DNA of 64,000 nt. Origin: Alphaproteobacteria bacterium. Lineage in GTDB: Bacteria; Pseudomonadota; Alphaproteobacteria; M2410. Shown one piece after another: positions 36,633-44,821 of this stretch. The notes beneath the pieces were generated by a model. That model searched no databases, had not been told where the DNA came from, and saw only the letters and a program-made list of their open reading frames with translations. Position numbers and translations under genes: made by a program. The number at the start of each line of letters is the position of its first letter. The stretch's first letter is position 1. The stretch lies in the NCBI GenBank assembly GCA_030614785.1, contig JAUWTJ010000009.1, positions 1 through 64,000 on the forward strand. The letters run 5' to 3'.

Positions 36633-37861
36633 TGAGCGCTGATCTGAAACGCCGCAAATTTATCAAGGGGGCCAGTCTTGCAGGCCTTGCCGGACTGGGT
36701 GGGCTTGCGCTTGCCACAGGGACCGCCGCACAGACGGCAGGGTCTGATGTAACCTTGCGCGGCACCGGCGATCTGGGCGTTATCATTGAGCGGGCCGATG
36801 GCTCTGTCCTCATTGTCGACACGACCAGGCGCACCGTGATCTGGCGCGTTGAAGGGCTTGGCGATCTGTCCCATGCCTCTGCGGTCTTCTCCCGCGATGC
36901 GCGCTATGTCTTCGTCTTCGGGCGCGACGGCGGTCTCACCAAGGTCGATATTCTTGAAGGACGCATTGCAAAGCGTATCATCCAGGGCGGCAATTCCATC
37001 GGCGGGGCGATCTCGCAGGACGGCGCTCTTGTGGCCGTGTCAAACTACGAGCCCGGCGGCGTGAAGATTTTCGACGCCGAGACACTTGACCTTGTCGCCG
37101 ACATTCCGGCGACCTGGGGACCGGACGGCGCGCGCTCAAAAACCGTGGGGCTGACCGACGCGCCAGGCGGACGCTTTGTTTTTTCACTCTATGACGCCGG
37201 TGAGATATGGGTAGTGACCATGACATCCGGTACGCCGGAAATCGAAAAATTCCCCCATGCCGGCGCCCTGCCCTACGATGGGCTCATCACGCCCGACGGG
37301 CGGTACTACATGGCCGGTCTGTTCGGTGAAGACGGCATGGCGATGCTTGATCTGTGGCAGACCGAAAAGGGTCTGACCCGCATATTGCCCGACTACGGAC
37401 GCGGCGAGGAAAAGCTGCCGGTTTACAAGATGCCTCATCTGGAGGGCTGGGCTGCGGCGGGTGACAAGCTGTTTGTGCCCGGTGTCGGGCGCCATCACGT
37501 TGTCATCATTGATCGCACGACATTCGCCGAAGTGGGCCGCATTCCGGTGCACGGCCAGCCGGTCTTTGTCATGGCACGGCCTGATGGCCGCCATGTCTGG
37601 GTCAATTTCGCGCTACCGAACAACGATACGGTTCAGGTCATCGATGTGCTCACGTCGCAGATTATTCACACCATGAAGCCGGGCAAGGCTGTCCTCCATA
37701 TGGAGTTCTCGCCGCGCGGTGAAGAAGTTTGGGTTTCGGTGCGGGACGAGAATGTCGTGCGGGTCTATGACACGGCGACGTTTGAGGAAATCAGCACGCT
37801 GCCCGCCAAAGCGCCAAGCGGTATCTTTTTTACGGCCCGCGCCGGAAAGACCGGCCTATGA
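36632..37861 (+). CDS. nirF: Heme d1 biosynthesis protein NirF
   Basis: The 409-residue protein begins with a twin-arginine leader (KRRKFIKGASLAGLAGLGG) and continues as an eight-bladed cytochrome d1-type propeller with VDTTRRTVIWRV, FSRDARYVFVFGRDG and VFVMARPDGRHVWVNF. NirF binds and converts late heme d1 intermediates (12,18-didecarboxysiroheme branch) in the periplasm but carries no heme c. The start at 36632 gives a complete leader. It overlaps nirD by 4 bases (ATGA). Confidence 0.9.
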   Translation: MSADLKRRKFIKGASLAGLAGLGGLALATGTAAQTAGSDVTLRGTGDLGVIIERADGSVLIVDTTRRTVIWRVEGLGDLSHASAVFSRDARYVFVFGRDGGLTKVDILEGRIAKRIIQGGNSIGGAISQDGALVAVSNYEPGGVKIFDAETLDLVADIPATWGPDGARSKTVGLTDAPGGRFVFSLYDAGEIWVVTMTSGTPEIEKFPHAGALPYDGLITPDGRYYMAGLFGEDGMAMLDLWQTEKGLTRILPDYGRGEEKLPVYKMPHLEGWAAAGDKLFVPGVGRHHVVIIDRTTFAEVGRIPVHGQPVFVMARPDGRHVWVNFALPNNDTVQVIDVLTSQIIHTMKPGKAVLHMEFSPRGEEVWVSVRDENVVRVYDTATFEEISTLPAKAPSGIFFTARAGKTGL

Positions 37862-38334
37862 GTTACTCACCGCTAGAACAGAAGTTGCTCGACAATTACC
37901 AGCGCGATTTCCCGCTCAGCACCACGCCCTTTGCCGATATCGCGGCAGAGCTTGGCGTCAGTGAGACGGAAGTCCTTGAAACCTTCGGGGCTCTCAAGGC
38001 GCGCGGATCGGTTGGACGGATTGGCGGAATCTTCAAACCGGGGTCGGTCGGGGCGAGCACGCTTGCCGCCATGGAAGTGCCGCAAGACGAGCTGGAAACC
38101 GTCGCTGACTTAGTCTCGAGTTTCGCAACGGTCAATCACAACTACGAGCGCGAACACCGACTGAACCTGTGGTTCGTCGTCGCCGCCGATACGCAGGGCG
38201 AAGTAACGCGTACCTTGCGCACTATTGAAGAGCAAACGGGCTTTGCGGTCCTTGACCTGCCCATGCTTGAAGCCTTTCACCTTGATCTGGGATTTAAACT
38301 GAAATGGAACGGGACATCATCGATCGGCAATTGA
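37858..38334 (+). CDS. nirD: Siroheme decarboxylase subunit NirD
   Basis: The 158-residue AsnC/Lrp-fold protein has an N-terminal winged-helix-like domain and a C-terminal ferredoxin-like half with VNHNYEREHRLNLWFVV. NirD/L/G/H proteins, despite their regulator-like fold, decarboxylate siroheme to didecarboxysiroheme. Sequence pattern and operon place assign it to the NirD/G branch, which pairs with a NirL/H partner. It overlaps the next gene by 31 bases. Confidence 0.87.
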   Translation: MSYSPLEQKLLDNYQRDFPLSTTPFADIAAELGVSETEVLETFGALKARGSVGRIGGIFKPGSVGASTLAAMEVPQDELETVADLVSSFATVNHNYEREHRLNLWFVVAADTQGEVTRTLRTIEEQTGFAVLDLPMLEAFHLDLGFKLKWNGTSSIGN

Positions 38335-38813
38335 TCGCGGTCCTTTCCGAAGGACTACCGATTGTGGCGCGCCCCTATGCGGCGGTCGCGGCTGACCTTG
38401 GCACTTGCGAGGCAGATATTGTCGAGCGGATCAAAAGGCTTGAGGCCGAAGGCGCGCTGAGCCGGTTCGGTGTCATCGTGCGCCATCATGAAATTGGCTA
38501 CCGGGCAAATGCCATGGTGGTCTGGGATGTGCCGGATGACGCGGTGCGCGATCTGGGACGCCGCTTTGCTGATGAGACCTGCGTGACGCTGTGTTACCAG
38601 CGCCCGCGGGGCGAGGGCTGGCCCTATAATCTCTTCACCATGATCCACGGCATCACTCGTGAAGAAACTCTCGCAAATCTCAGCGCCATGATTGCGCGAT
38701 GCGGTCTTGATGACACTCCTCATGATGTGCTCTTTAGTACGCGGCGCTTCAAACAAAGAGGTGCGCGTTACGGCGAGGACAAGTCACAGATGCGGGAGGC
38801 CGCTGCATCATGA
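38304..38813 (+). CDS. nirL: Siroheme decarboxylase subunit NirL
   Basis: The 169-residue partner has DRQLIAVLSEGLPIVARPYAAVA at the N-terminus and CYQRPRGEGWPYNLFTMIHG in the second half, the pattern of the NirL/H branch (AhbB-like). Together with NirD it would remove acetate carboxyl groups from siroheme. The start ATG lies inside nirD. The overlap with nirG is 4 bases, so translation is coupled. Confidence 0.87.
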   Translation: MERDIIDRQLIAVLSEGLPIVARPYAAVAADLGTCEADIVERIKRLEAEGALSRFGVIVRHHEIGYRANAMVVWDVPDDAVRDLGRRFADETCVTLCYQRPRGEGWPYNLFTMIHGITREETLANLSAMIARCGLDDTPHDVLFSTRRFKQRGARYGEDKSQMREAAAS

Positions 38814-39298
38814 ACCGGCCAGCAGGGAAATTGACCGAGACACCGGTCGTTACAATTGACGAGATTGATCGCAAGATCATCAACGGCTTGCAGGGCGGGT
38901 TTCCGATTTCGCCGAGGCCCTATCTCGATGCTGCCGAAAAACTCGGGATCGAGGAACAGGAGCTGATTACCCGCCTCGCCCGCCTGACAGACACCGGTGC
39001 CCTGTCGCGTTTCGGGCCGCTTTATAATGCCGAGCGCGCCGGTGGCGCGGTGACCCTTGCGGCTATCGAGGTGCCACAGGAGCGTTATGAAGAAGTGGCT
39101 GCTCTGGTCAACGCCCATGACGAAGTCGCACACAATTATGAACGCACGCACACACTCAATATGTGGTTTGTGCTTGCGGTCGAAGATCCTGAAGACATCG
39201 AACGTGTAAATGCTGTCATCGAGGAAGAGACCGGCCTCAAAGTTCTCAACATGCCGAAGCTTGAGGAATATTTCCTCGAGCTGAAGCTGGAGGTGTGA
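38810..39298 (+). CDS. nirG: Siroheme decarboxylase subunit NirG
   Basis: This 162-residue second NirD-like subunit contains IDEIDRKIINGLQGGFPISPRPY and VAHNYERTHTLNMWFVLAVED. It closely parallels nirD in layout, and the D-L/G-H order points to duplication of an ancestral pair. Known denitrifiers of the Pseudomonas and Paracoccus types keep all four genes or fused forms. It is translationally coupled on both sides. Confidence 0.86.
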   Translation: MNRPAGKLTETPVVTIDEIDRKIINGLQGGFPISPRPYLDAAEKLGIEEQELITRLARLTDTGALSRFGPLYNAERAGGAVTLAAIEVPQERYEEVAALVNAHDEVAHNYERTHTLNMWFVLAVEDPEDIERVNAVIEEETGLKVLNMPKLEEYFLELKLEV

Positions 39299-39300
39299 GG

Positions 39301-39828
39301 ATGCAGGTTTTTGAACTCGACGACACAGACCGCCGGATTGTTGTGGCGACCCAGGACGGCCTGCCGCTGACACCGCAGCCCTATCACACAATTGCCGAAG
39401 AGCTTGACCTCGCACCGGACGAGGTTATAGCCCGCATGTCCGCCATGCTGGACGGCGGAGCGATCCGCCGTATGGGGGTCATCCCCAATCACTATGCACT
39501 GGGCGTTCGTGCCAATGGCATGAGTGTGTGGAACGTTGCCGATGAGCGCGCCGCCATTGTGGGGCCAAAGATCGGCGCGCTTGCCTTCGTCTCGCATTCC
39601 TATCGCCGTCCGCGCCACTTGCCGGACTGGCCCTATAACCTCTTCGCCATGGTGCACGGGAAAACCCGCGCCGACGTTGAGGCTCACGTAAAAGAGATTG
39701 CAGATCTCCTTGGCGAAGACGACCTTGGCCACGAAATTCTTTATTCAACCCGTATCCTGAAAAAGAAGGGCCTTCGATTATCTTCTGGCGGTCTCTCTTC
39801 CCGCGACCCTTCGACAAAAAGGACATAA
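39301..39828 (+). CDS. nirH: Siroheme decarboxylase subunit NirH
   Basis: The 175-residue NirL-like subunit has DTDRRIVVATQDGLPLTPQPY and HSYRRPRHLPDWPYNLFAMVHGK. The ATG at 39301 is preferred because GGAGG lies 7 bases before it; a GTG at 39295 overlapping the nirG stop is an alternative. It completes the DLGH set for siroheme decarboxylation. The last 25 residues are polar and vary from NirL. Confidence 0.86.
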   Translation: MQVFELDDTDRRIVVATQDGLPLTPQPYHTIAEELDLAPDEVIARMSAMLDGGAIRRMGVIPNHYALGVRANGMSVWNVADERAAIVGPKIGALAFVSHSYRRPRHLPDWPYNLFAMVHGKTRADVEAHVKEIADLLGEDDLGHEILYSTRILKKKGLRLSSGGLSSRDPSTKRT

Positions 39829-39831
39829 GAC

Positions 39832-41034
39832 ATGTTTCGTGTATCCCAGTTTATTGACGAGATTTTTGATCCGAGCGCGGTCGGTCCGCGCCGCGACCCT
39901 CCGGGTCCTGTTGTGATCTGGAACCTCATTCGTCAGTGCAATTTGCTGTGCAAGCATTGCTATACGATTTCGGCGGACAAAAAGTTCCCCGGTGAGCTGT
40001 CGACCGAGGAGGTCAAGGCCGTGATGGCTGACCTGAAGGCCTTTCACGTTCCAGCGCTGATCCTGTCCGGCGGCGAACCGCTGCTGCGGCCCGATATATT
40101 CGAAATTTCGAAACATGCAGTAAACATGGGCTTCCACACGGCGCTTTCGTCCAATGGCACGCTGATCGACGAGGGCGTGGCCGACAGGATTGCCGAGATC
40201 GGCTATGGCTATGTCGGCGTTTCGGTCGACGGGATCGGCGAGACCCACAATACCTTCCGGCGCAAGGAAAACTGTTTCGACGAGGCCATGCAGGGGCTTC
40301 GCCTGTGCCGGGACCGCGACCAGAAAATCGGTCTGCGTTTCACCATGACCGAAGACAATGCGCATGAGCTTCCTGAGATGTTGCAGCTCATCGAGGATGA
40401 AGGCATCGACCGGTTTTATTTTTCCCATCTCAACTATGCGGGACGCGGCAATCACAACCGCAAGGACGACGCCATGTTCCAGACCACGCGGCGCGCCATG
40501 GAAATCCTGCTCGACAAGACACTCGAGTGGAAGAAGCGCGGGGTCCGCAAGGAAGTCGTGACCGGCAACAATGATGCCGACGGCATTTTCATGCTGCTCT
40601 GGGTCGAAAAGCATTTTCCCGAAAGCGCGGAACATATTGCGGGCAAATTAGAACAGTGGGGCGGCAATGCCTCGGGCGTCAATGTCGCCAATATCGATAA
40701 CCTTGGTGTCGTTCATCCCGACACGATGTGGTGGCACCACTCGCTGGGCAATGTGAAGGACAGGCCGTTTAGTGAAATCTGGATGGATACATCTGATCCG
40801 CTGATGGCCGGGCTCAAACAGCGGCCGCGCAAAATTGGCGGGCGCTGCGGCGAGTGCAAATTCTTTGATATCTGCGGCGGCAATACGCGGGTTCGCGCTC
40901 ACCGGATGAGCAACGACTTCTGGGCCGAGGATCCGGGCTGCTACCTCCATGACGAGGAAATCGGTGCGAGCGGTGCAGAGCGGCTGGAACTGAAGCCCTT
41001 CTCCGCAGGCCGAACCGTCACGGTAGGGAAATGA
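39832..41034 (+). CDS. nirJ: Radical SAM heme d1 biosynthesis protein NirJ
   Basis: The 400-residue radical SAM enzyme has Cys36, Cys40 and Cys43 (CNLLCKHC) for the SAM-binding [4Fe-4S] cluster and the GGEPL motif. A C-terminal SPASM-like cysteine region has CGECKFFDICGG and a later Cys near residue 367. NirJ removes propionate side chains from didecarboxysiroheme on the way to heme d1. It starts 3 bases after nirH with AAGGA upstream. The operon then meets a large palindromic repeat. Confidence 0.92.
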   Translation: MFRVSQFIDEIFDPSAVGPRRDPPGPVVIWNLIRQCNLLCKHCYTISADKKFPGELSTEEVKAVMADLKAFHVPALILSGGEPLLRPDIFEISKHAVNMGFHTALSSNGTLIDEGVADRIAEIGYGYVGVSVDGIGETHNTFRRKENCFDEAMQGLRLCRDRDQKIGLRFTMTEDNAHELPEMLQLIEDEGIDRFYFSHLNYAGRGNHNRKDDAMFQTTRRAMEILLDKTLEWKKRGVRKEVVTGNNDADGIFMLLWVEKHFPESAEHIAGKLEQWGGNASGVNVANIDNLGVVHPDTMWWHHSLGNVKDRPFSEIWMDTSDPLMAGLKQRPRKIGGRCGECKFFDICGGNTRVRAHRMSNDFWAEDPGCYLHDEEIGASGAERLELKPFSAGRTVTVGK

Positions 41035-41048
41035 GATCAGGGCCCTGT

Positions 41049-41142
41049 CCTTCGAGACGGATGCCGCGCATCCTCCTCAGGATGAGGGATAACACACAAT
41101 AAGCCCCTCACCCTGAGGAGCCGCCGCGCGGCATCTCGAAGG
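41049..41142. repeat. Large imperfect palindromic intergenic element between nirJ and nirN
   Basis: The outer arms CCTTCGAGA (41049-41057) and TCTCGAAGG (41134-41142) enclose inner arms CCTCAGGATGAGGG (41075-41088) and CCCTCACCCTGAGG (41105-41118, one mismatch). Similar CCTTCGAGA...CCTCAGGATGAGG elements are dispersed in many alphaproteobacterial genomes. In RNA it would form a long hairpin that could separate nirN expression from nirE-J. Confidence 0.8.
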
Positions 41143-41172
41143 GCGAGGCCTGCATAAAGACGAATTGGCTAT

Positions 41173-42644
41173 ATGTTCAAATTTGCACTCCTTCTTGCGG
41201 CGCTGGTCTCCGCGCCCGCATCCGCTGACACAGACGCCCTCTATCAGGAACATTGTGCCGAGTGCCACGGCGCAGACCGCCTCGGCGCCATGGGCCCGGC
41301 GCTTCTGCCGGAAAACCTGGGACGTCTGCGCGCCGCGAAGGCCGAGGCCATCATTCGGGACGGCGAGGTCGCGAGCCAGATGGAGGGCTTCGGTGACAAG
41401 CTGACGGGCGAGGAGATCAAGGACCTTGTGGATTACGTCTTCACGCCGACGGACGAGGTCCCGGTGTGGGATGAAGCCAACATCAATGCCTCCCACATTA
41501 CTGCGGTCGACCCGGCGACACTTGGTGACAAACCGATCTTCGATGCTGACCCGCTCAATCTCTTTGTCGTGGTGGAATCAGGCGATCATCACGTGACCAT
41601 TCTGGACGGCGACAGGTTTGAACCTCTGACACGGTTCCAGTCGCGCTTTGCACTGCATGGCGGCGCGAAATTTTCACCGGACGGGCGTTTCACTTATCTG
41701 GCCTCGCGCGATGGCTGGGTGACGAAATATGATCTTTATACCTTGCAAATTGTTGCCGAGACCCGGGCCGCGATCAATACCCGCAACATCGCCGTTTCCA
41801 GTGACGGTAAATATGTTCTCGCCGGAAACACCCTGCCGCACAATCTTGTTGTCCTTGACGCCGGGGATCTTTCTCTGATCAAGATCCTGCCGGTCACCTC
41901 TGCAAGCGGGGAAAGCTCGCGAGTTTCGGCGGTTTATAATGCGCCGCCACGCCATAGCTTTGTCGCGGCACTGAAGGATTTCAAGGAAGTCTGGGAATTG
42001 CCCTATGGAGACGGCGCCGACCTGACGCCGCGGCGGTTGCAGGTCGATACGGTGCTCGACGACTTCATGTTCGACCAAAGCTATGAGGTGATCATCGGCG
42101 CTGCGCGCGACCTTGAAAAAGGTCAGATCATTGACCTGGATACCGGAAAAAAGAGGGCCGAGATGAACTGGCCGGGATGCCGCATCTGGGCTCAGGGATC
42201 ACATGGGAACTGAATGGCCGGACCGTCTTTGCCACACCGCATCTGACCGAGGCCAAGATCAGCGTGATTGATATGGACAGTTGGGAGACCGTCAAGGAGA
42301 TTGAGACCGGCGGCCCCGGCTTTTTCATGCGATCCCACGAGACGACCAACTATGCCTGGGCCGGTGTGTTCTTCGGACCGAACAAGGATCTCATTCATAT
42401 CATCGACAAGAATACGCTGGAGATTGTCCGGACGCTGAAACCGGCCCCCGGCAAAACGGCGGCCCATGTCGAGTTCACCCGCGACGGTAGCCACGCCCTT
42501 GTTTCTGTACTTGAAGAAGATGGCGCGCTCATTATCTATGATGCAAAGACTCTTGAAGAGGTCAAGCGCTTGCCGATGAAGCGGCCGGTTGGCAAATATA
42601 ATGTCTACAACAAAACTCGATATGTGGAGGGCACCAGCCACTAG
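41173..42644 (+). pseudogene. nirN: nirN, cytochrome c/d1 domain protein, broken by a frameshift
   Basis: The first frame (41173 to a stop at 42213) gives a signal peptide (about 1-18), a heme c motif CAECH at residues 28-32 and the first blades of a heme d1 propeller. The family sequence then switches to another frame at about 42172-42178 and continues to 42644 with MPHLGSGITWEL to the end. Restoring one base in the GGG run of CCGGGATGCCG rejoins the halves into about 490 residues, the usual NirN length. NirN is an electron-bifurcating dihydro-heme d1 dehydrogenase in the last d1 step. Either the gene is inactivated or the assembly lost one G. Confidence 0.82.
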
Positions 42645-42759
42645 ATTTGCGCTCACAGGCAGGTATGGTGGGCAGGTGGCGGCATAACTCCGTATCTGGC
42701 AAGGCGCTGACCGATTCTGGATGACCGATCCTGGTTGAAGCGAACGCGAGCACGTTGAG

Positions 42760-43989
42760 ATGGATCTGTTCTATGTGTTGCTCATTCTTCTTGTTGCGAC
42801 TCGAGCGTTCGGTGAAATAGCCGAGCGGCTTGGACAGCCGTCGCTCGTCGGCGAGCTTATCGCCGGGATCACCCTTGGGGCGATCGTGGCGGAATATCCA
42901 GGCTCGTTCCCGGGCCTCGTGAACATTGCACAGAACGAGGTTTTCACGACCATCACGGATCTGGGCATGTTCTTCCTGATGCTGTTTGCAGGGGTAGAGA
43001 TGCAGCCGCACAAGGTGCTTCAGCATTCGGCAGGCTCTATGCTGGTTGCTGCTGGCGGCATGCTTGTCCCGTTTGGCCTTGGTGCCGGCTTGGGCTGGAT
43101 ATTCATTCCCGACACTGACCTGCGAATGGCCCAGTGCCTCTTCCTTGGAACCGCGCTGGCAATCACGGCGGTGCCGGCCACCGTGCGCATTCTGATGGAT
43201 CTTGGGCAACTGGAAACGCCGGTCGGCCAGACAATCGTTTCTGCCGCAGTTTTTGATGACATACTCAGCCTGCTTTTGCTCGCCTGGCTGACCGGACTGA
43301 TCGCGGTTGGTGAACCTCCGGGGTTGGGCGATATTGCCATGATATTGGGAGAGATGGTGCTGTTCTTCCTGGTAGCCGGTTTTATCGGTCTCTACGTTTT
43401 TCCACTGGGCGGACGATTGATGCATCATCTCAGGGCTCAGGAGCTTGAGATGAGCGCGATGCTGGTTGGCGCCTTCGCCTTTGCAGTCCTGGCCGAAATG
43501 CTGGGTTTGCATTTCATCGTCGGCGCCTTCCTTGCCGGTCTCTTCTTTGGTCGGAGAACCATCAGTGTGGAAAGTTATGATCGGGTGAAGGGCACAATAT
43601 CCGCCATGACCTTTGGCTTCCTGGCACCGATCTTCTTTGCCTCGATCGGCCTGAACCTTCATCTGGGCGCTCTGGCCGGGGCACCGCTCTTTCTCGGGCT
43701 CCTGATCCTGGTTGCCTTCCTTGGAAAGGTTGCCGGAGCCGGCGGTGCCGCGCGTGCCTTCGGGTTTTCCAACCGGGACTCGATGGTGATCGGCGTCGGC
43801 ATGAGCCCCAGAGGAGCCGTCGAGCTGGTGATTGCCGGCATTGCTCTGAAGGCCGGTCTGTTTGACGTGACTGTTTCAGATTCGCCTGTGGTGCAGAATC
43901 TGTTCTCGGCGGTCGTCATCATGGCCGTGGTGACCACCGTCATCAGCCCGATCATTTTGCAGCGAGCCTTTTCACGCAAGGACCGCTAG
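42760..43989 (+). CDS. Monovalent cation:proton antiporter, CPA2 family
   Basis: The 409-residue membrane protein has about 12 hydrophobic segments. It carries the CPA2/Kef-type pattern LGQPSLVGELIAGITLG near the start, GTALAITAVPATVRIL, and AAVFDDILSLLLLAW containing the conserved Asp of the ion site, plus MSPRGAVELVIAGIAL. No RCK/TrkA-N domain is attached, so it is more like a Na+/H+ or K+/H+ exchanger than full-length KefB. It is likely transcribed on its own. Confidence 0.85.
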   Translation: MDLFYVLLILLVATRAFGEIAERLGQPSLVGELIAGITLGAIVAEYPGSFPGLVNIAQNEVFTTITDLGMFFLMLFAGVEMQPHKVLQHSAGSMLVAAGGMLVPFGLGAGLGWIFIPDTDLRMAQCLFLGTALAITAVPATVRILMDLGQLETPVGQTIVSAAVFDDILSLLLLAWLTGLIAVGEPPGLGDIAMILGEMVLFFLVAGFIGLYVFPLGGRLMHHLRAQELEMSAMLVGAFAFAVLAEMLGLHFIVGAFLAGLFFGRRTISVESYDRVKGTISAMTFGFLAPIFFASIGLNLHLGALAGAPLFLGLLILVAFLGKVAGAGGAARAFGFSNRDSMVIGVGMSPRGAVELVIAGIALKAGLFDVTVSDSPVVQNLFSAVVIMAVVTTVISPIILQRAFSRKDR

Positions 43990-44056
43990 TGCGGCCGGCC
44001 GGGACGACAAGTGGATTGTTCAGGTTGCCGCGGGCTGCTCCTTCTCATTTCGCCCC

Positions 44057-44563
44057 TCACTCCCCTGGGCCCAACAACATCACGCTGACCTCTTCGGCAT
44101 CGCTCAGAACATAGTCGAAGCGACCCTTGACATCCTCGAGGACGATTTGGACGTCGAGCCAGATGGCTTTTTGTTGCCAGACTGATGCCGGGATGAGAAT
44201 TGTTGAGCCCGGTTTCCTGCTGCGCCGGCTGCGGAGACTGCCTCGGTCGACGTCCCCGATCTTTGCCCTCACGACATTGCCGCCGGGGATCACGATGATG
44301 CCCTCAAACGTGCCTTGCACCGCCATGGCAAATCCCTCGTTCCGGTCGCGTTTGGGCGGGGTGATCGACATGCGGTATTTGCCTTCTGAAAGGCTCTTGA
44401 TGGAAAACCGGCCATCCGCTTTGGTGCCGGAGTATTTGAGCGCGCCGCCCTTTGCCTTTTCCAGTGTGACAAAGGCACCGCTGACCGGCACAGCCTCGTC
44501 TGCCAAAGCGCTGCACGGGCTCAGGCATAGCAAAACCGTCAGAATTCGGCCAAATCCGGGCAT
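44057..44563 (-). CDS. Exported protein with carboxypeptidase regulatory-like fold
   Basis: The 168-residue protein has a signal peptide (about 1-21, ending ALADEAV). A beta-sandwich with SGAFVTLEKAKG, ADGRFSIKSLSEGKYRMSITPP fits carboxypeptidase regulatory-like domains. A basic insert GSLRSRRSRKPG lies near residue 112. Such domains serve in binding or structural roles at the cell surface. No catalytic residues are seen, and the partner is unknown. Confidence 0.65.
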   Translation of the reverse strand: MPGFGRILTVLLCLSPCSALADEAVPVSGAFVTLEKAKGGALKYSGTKADGRFSIKSLSEGKYRMSITPPKRDRNEGFAMAVQGTFEGIIVIPGGNVVRAKIGDVDRGSLRSRRSRKPGSTILIPASVWQQKAIWLDVQIVLEDVKGRFDYVLSDAEEVSVMLLGPGE

Positions 44564-44618
44564 ATCCCCCCAAAACTCTCCCCGGCGTCAGATGCCAGGC
44601 CCCCCGTCAGATTGCAAG

Positions 44619-44634
44619 AGTGTAGTGAACACTA
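44619..44634. promoter_or_regulatory. Possible operator upstream of the acyl-CoA dehydrogenase operon
   Basis: Overlapping short dyads AGTGT-AGTGA-ACACT and TAGTG-AA-CACTA lie about 190 bases before the acyl-CoA dehydrogenase gene and 56 bases before the divergent exported-protein gene. A TetR-type site is conceivable. The arms are only 5 bp, so this is a weak call; the rest of the 258-base spacer shows nothing clear. Confidence 0.25.
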
Positions 44635-44821
44635 ATCACAAGGTCCAGCATTTGCCCCAAAACGGTTAACAGGCGACGCCTTGTGACACTCTTCTGTGAT
44701 GAGTCACCCTGGACTTTTTGGCGGCAATCTGCTCATCTTCACTTTAAGGCATACCCCGTGCCAATAGACTTGAGATAAGAACAACAACAAGCAACAAAAC
44801 AGGGAAAATCGGAAACGTCAC

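Noticed and set aside
37858-39828. Four AsnC/Lrp-like transcription regulators in a row
   Set aside because: The fold is regulator-like, but sequence and operon place match the NirD/L/G/H siroheme decarboxylases.
42177-42644. A separate small gene for a d1-like domain
   Set aside because: It is the second half of nirN in a shifted frame; it has no ribosome site and continues the same propeller.
42562-43662. A 366-codon minus-strand frame opposite the antiporter
   Set aside because: Low-complexity composition rich in Gln, His and Lys is typical of an antisense shadow of a membrane protein gene.
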